From NCBI RefSeq assembly GCF_900103665.1, contig NZ_FNGY01000003.1, positions 558,001 through 622,000 on the forward strand: DNA of 64,000 nt, read 5' to 3'. Of the stretch, positions 62,020-64,000 are shown in pieces. The DNA is from Pedobacter steynii (GTDB lineage Bacteria > Bacteroidota > Bacteroidia > Sphingobacteriales > Sphingobacteriaceae). The notes under the pieces are model-generated. The model saw only the letters and a list, made by a program, of their open reading frames with translations. It made no database searches and had not been told where the DNA came from. Position 1 is the stretch's first letter. Each line of letters begins with the position of its first letter. A program made the position numbers and the translations under genes.

Positions 62020-62484
62020 TTATTTTGCCAGTTCGGATGAACTGTTTTCTTTCCACTCGCCAAATGCTTTCTTAGCCAATACTTTTGCCTGAGCAAGGGT
62101 AATGTCGCCGGCAATAGTGATATATGTTCTTGCAGGTACAAGGTTCCCATGATTCCTGCTCGCAGATGTCAATGCATCAGCAGTTGCTAAAAAAGCATTT
62201 TCAAAATCTTCTGTATCCGCAGCTACACTTGCTTCATCAGTACTGAAGCTTACTTTAGGCCCAAAGTCTTTACCTTTATCAGCCATGGTAACCTTCGTAT
62301 TTGAAGCCAGCTGTCCACCTTCCATTTTAACAGAAGCCAGTATTTTTCCCATGCCGTTATTTTCAGCAACAATAACCTCTACTCCATTTTTTAGTTTAAA
62401 GCTTACCGGATCTTTCATGATCCCTTGTGCCTGAATGTTGTTAAAAGCGAATAAGCTGATTAGGATGATTAATAAGTTTTTCAT
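62020..62484 (-). CDS. Miniature M16-peptidase-like secreted protein, copy 3
   Basis: A 154-residue protein with a signal peptide (1-19, ending NNIQA). It shares DPVSFKLKNGVEVIVAENNG, FGPKVSFSTDEASVAADTED, FENAFLATADAL, ARTYITIAGDITLAQAKVLA and FGEWKENSSSELAK with copy 1, but lacks two inner stretches of copy 1. No zinc motif is present. It has its own promoter at 62537-62567 and a terminator at 61951-61980. A LytTR regulator gene faces it across the promoter region. Confidence 0.7.
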   Translation of the reverse strand: MKNLLIILISLFAFNNIQAQGIMKDPVSFKLKNGVEVIVAENNGMGKILASVKMEGGQLASNTKVTMADKGKDFGPKVSFSTDEASVAADTEDFENAFLATADALTSASRNHGNLVPARTYITIAGDITLAQAKVLAKKAFGEWKENSSSELAK

Positions 62485-62536
62485 AATGTTTTTTCTGGTT
62501 TATGTTTTTCCGGTTGATTTTTATTGATTGATGAAC

Positions 62537-62605
62537 CAAAGGTAAAAGCCTTTTAAGCGATAGGAAAGGGGGAATCGACAGAAAGGATAAAATGAACGGT
62601 GAATG
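62537..62605 (-). promoter_or_regulatory. Promoter region of copy 3 with LytTR-like word
   Basis: On the minus strand TTTC, 19 bp, TACCTTTG (62537-62544 and 62564-62567). The conserved upstream block contains ACCGTTCAT, which fits the LytTR half-site pattern [TA][AC][CA]GTTN[AG][TG]. A weaker half-site-like word TCTGTCGAT lies 18 bp on. Confidence 0.55.
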
Positions 62606-62670
62606 AGGCTTTTCAGGCTTTCATTTTCTGATCTATTATAATTACATTAGTATAGGTTAACGAAATCCCG

Positions 62671-63366
62671 ATGAATTGCTTAATTGTTGACGACAACAAA
62701 ATTGCCCGGACTACGCTCAAAAAACTGATTAGCCTGGATCCAAGTTTAGTATTGGTTTCGGAGTGCAGCAATGCAACAGAAGCTTATATCAAAATCCTGG
62801 AACAGCCTATTGACTTGTTGTTTCTGGATATTGAAATGCCCGGAATGACGGGAATGGAACTGGCTCAAAGCCTCGGACAAAAGCGTCCACTTATTATTTT
62901 CACTACTTCAAACAGAGATTACGCCGCAGAAGCCTTCGATCTTGACGTGATCGACTTTATTACCAAGCCTGTAACTACGGTCAGATTTTTACAATCCGTA
63001 GAAAAAGCAAGGGAATTCCGGAAAACCAAAATCTTACCTGCGGATCTTATAGAAGAAGATTTTATCTTTATAAGAGATTCCGGTACCGTAAGAAGGCTGC
63101 AACTGGACAATATCCTCTACCTGGAAGCCCAGGGAGATTATGTGAAAATTTATGTCGCCAATCAATTTTACAACATCCATACCACCCTAAAATCTGTGGA
63201 AGAGAAGTTACCGGCGAGTGTCTTTCTTAGGGTACACCGTTCCTTTATCATCAATGTCAGTAAAATAGACACCCTCGAAGGCGGTACACTGATCATTCAT
63301 AAAAATCTTGTACCCGTTTCCGATGCCTACCGTGCAGCACTTAATAAAAGGATGCAGATCCTCTGA
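62671..63366 (+). CDS. LytTR-type response regulator
   Basis: A 231-residue cytoplasmic regulator. The receiver domain (1-120) has the acidic pair in CLIVDDNKIARTTL, the phospho-Asp in DLLFLDIEMPGMTGME (~55) and the lysine in DFITKPV (~104). The LytTR DNA-binding domain (~130-230) shows FIFIRDSGTVRRLQLDNILY, LEAQGDYVKIYV and FLRVHRSFIINVSKI. No histidine kinase gene is next to it; an HPt gene follows 49 bp later. It faces the miniature M16 copy 3 promoter. Confidence 0.93.
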   Translation: MNCLIVDDNKIARTTLKKLISLDPSLVLVSECSNATEAYIKILEQPIDLLFLDIEMPGMTGMELAQSLGQKRPLIIFTTSNRDYAAEAFDLDVIDFITKPVTTVRFLQSVEKAREFRKTKILPADLIEEDFIFIRDSGTVRRLQLDNILYLEAQGDYVKIYVANQFYNIHTTLKSVEEKLPASVFLRVHRSFIINVSKIDTLEGGTLIIHKNLVPVSDAYRAALNKRMQIL

Positions 63367-63415
63367 TAATTGGCTTGTTTTTTGCAGATAATCAAGACAT
63401 TCATCCCCTTATAAA

Positions 63416-63790
63416 ATGTCCGCTCAAACTCCCTATACTTCCGGAAGTTTCCAGCTCATAGACCTCAGTTATATTGAGCAGCTCAGCAATGGCGACAAAG
63501 CCTTTGAAAAAGAGATTGTTCAGATTTTCGTAGAACAAATTCCTCAGGACCTGGCTTTATTAAAGGAGCACTTTGCTGCAGGTGATTTCAATAAGGTTAA
63601 ACAAAGTGCACATTATATGCTGCCCAGTATTTCTATCCTGGGACTGGAAACAAAATTAAAGGTTGAACTGGAAGCACTTGAAGCCTTAGAATCTGCATAT
63701 AAAGTCCTCAAACGCCATATCGAAACCATTGACAATGTGTGCAATACAGCAAGAGCAGAAGCAATTGAATTGCTCCACTCTTATGCCTGA
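63416..63790 (+). CDS. Stand-alone HPt phosphotransfer protein
   Basis: A 124-residue helical protein. The HPt four-helix bundle covers ~12-115, with the likely phospho-histidine in KQSAHYMLPSISILG (~60-74) and FVEQIPQDLALLKEHFAAG before it. HPt proteins pass phosphate between a hybrid kinase and a response regulator. It follows the LytTR regulator gene by 49 bp on the same strand, so the two may form a pair served by an unlinked kinase (inference). Confidence 0.88.
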   Translation: MSAQTPYTSGSFQLIDLSYIEQLSNGDKAFEKEIVQIFVEQIPQDLALLKEHFAAGDFNKVKQSAHYMLPSISILGLETKLKVELEALEALESAYKVLKRHIETIDNVCNTARAEAIELLHSYA

Positions 63791-63807
63791 AGAATGAAAT
63801 ATTACGC

Positions 63808-64000
63808 TTAATTTTCCTTTTTCTTGCCGTATATATTATAATAATTATAATCCGTCATCGGTGCGCCACTTAAACCAAGATGATGTGAAATGGTGGTGAT
63901 TTGTCCGCGATGGTAAGTACTGTGGTTCATCACCTGCTGGATATATTCAAAGTTGGCAAAGTCACAATTAAACCAGGGATTAACCACAAGGTTATTTTCT
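63808..64000 (-). CDS. DinB-like protein (5' end outside window)
   Basis: The last 63 codons of a minus-strand gene, open to the right edge and ending at TAA 63808-63810. The motif HSTYHRGQI and the following SHHLGLSGAPMTDYNYY are typical of the C-terminal end of DinB-family four-helix proteins, where the histidines bind a metal. The family has roles in thiol and stress metabolism but mostly unknown functions. Confidence 0.85.
   Translation of the reverse strand, partial: ENNLVVNPWFNCDFANFEYIQQVMNHSTYHRGQITTISHHLGLSGAPMTDYNYYNIYGKKKEN

Noticed and set aside
1..64000. CRISPR arrays, tRNA or rRNA genes, insertion sequences and prophage genes
   Set aside because: No regularly spaced repeats, no recognisable RNA gene, transposase, integrase or phage structural gene was seen in either strand.

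Overview
This window comes from a Bacteroidota chromosome, most likely Pedobacter or a close relative in the Sphingobacteriaceae. It carries two SusC/SusD pairs, TonB-dependent receptors, a hybrid two-component regulator, GLPGLI and M56 BlaR1 proteins, and -7 elements of the Bacteroidota type TAnnTTTG. A chondroitin lyase keeps every catalytic residue, at the same residue numbers, of the Pedobacter heparinus enzyme as I remember them. No rRNA, tRNA, CRISPR array, insertion sequence or phage was seen. Both window ends cut genes: a PKD lipoprotein on the left and a DinB-like protein on the right.

Layout from the left. (1) 1-8219: a SusC/SusD/PKD-lipoprotein operon behind a membrane-bound beta-propeller regulator with a LuxR-type HTH; substrate unknown. 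(2) 8474-12312: an outer-membrane barrel protein and a periplasmic CBM9-like partner, both with glycine-rich stretches. (3) 12865-15217: cydAB cytochrome bd oxidase. (4) 15334-20861: a GLPGLI protein and TonB-receptor-like barrel converge on blaR1-blaI; both ends carry BlaI-type palindromes on a 19-bp period. (5) 21000-30847: housekeeping and secreted proteins, including an M1 peptidase and a PIG-L deacetylase coupled to a sodium symporter through a 30-residue membrane peptide. (6) 30960-43369: an azoreductase, a Crp/Fnr regulator and a complete hydroxamate siderophore locus (MATE exporter, N-hydroxylase, NIS synthetase-acyltransferase fusion, PLP decarboxylase, STN-type receptor, FecR, ECF sigma). 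(7) 43639-44628: a DUF1016/YhcG-type nuclease-like gene. (8) 44687-58798: a chondroitin/hyaluronan utilisation locus (GH88, SusD, SusC, PL8 lyase, sulfatase, hybrid two-component regulator). (9) 58902-60708: DoxX, TetR and AlkB-like genes. (10) 60862-63790: three decaying tandem copies of a miniature M16-peptidase-like secreted protein, facing a LytTR response regulator and an orphan HPt protein.

How genes work together. In the chondroitin locus the surface sulfatase and lyase would produce unsaturated disaccharides, SusC/D would import them, GH88 would split them, and the hybrid regulator would sense them. In the siderophore locus the decarboxylase, hydroxylase and synthetase fusion would build a desferrioxamine/bisucaberin-like compound, the MATE protein would export it, and the STN receptor would signal through FecR to the sigma factor. 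The most unusual items are the BlaI-bounded module, the miniature M16 array with its conserved hairpins and promoters, the overlapping 30-residue peptide gene, a repeat-rich insertion in a SusD protein, and several strong hairpins without U tracts between operon genes.
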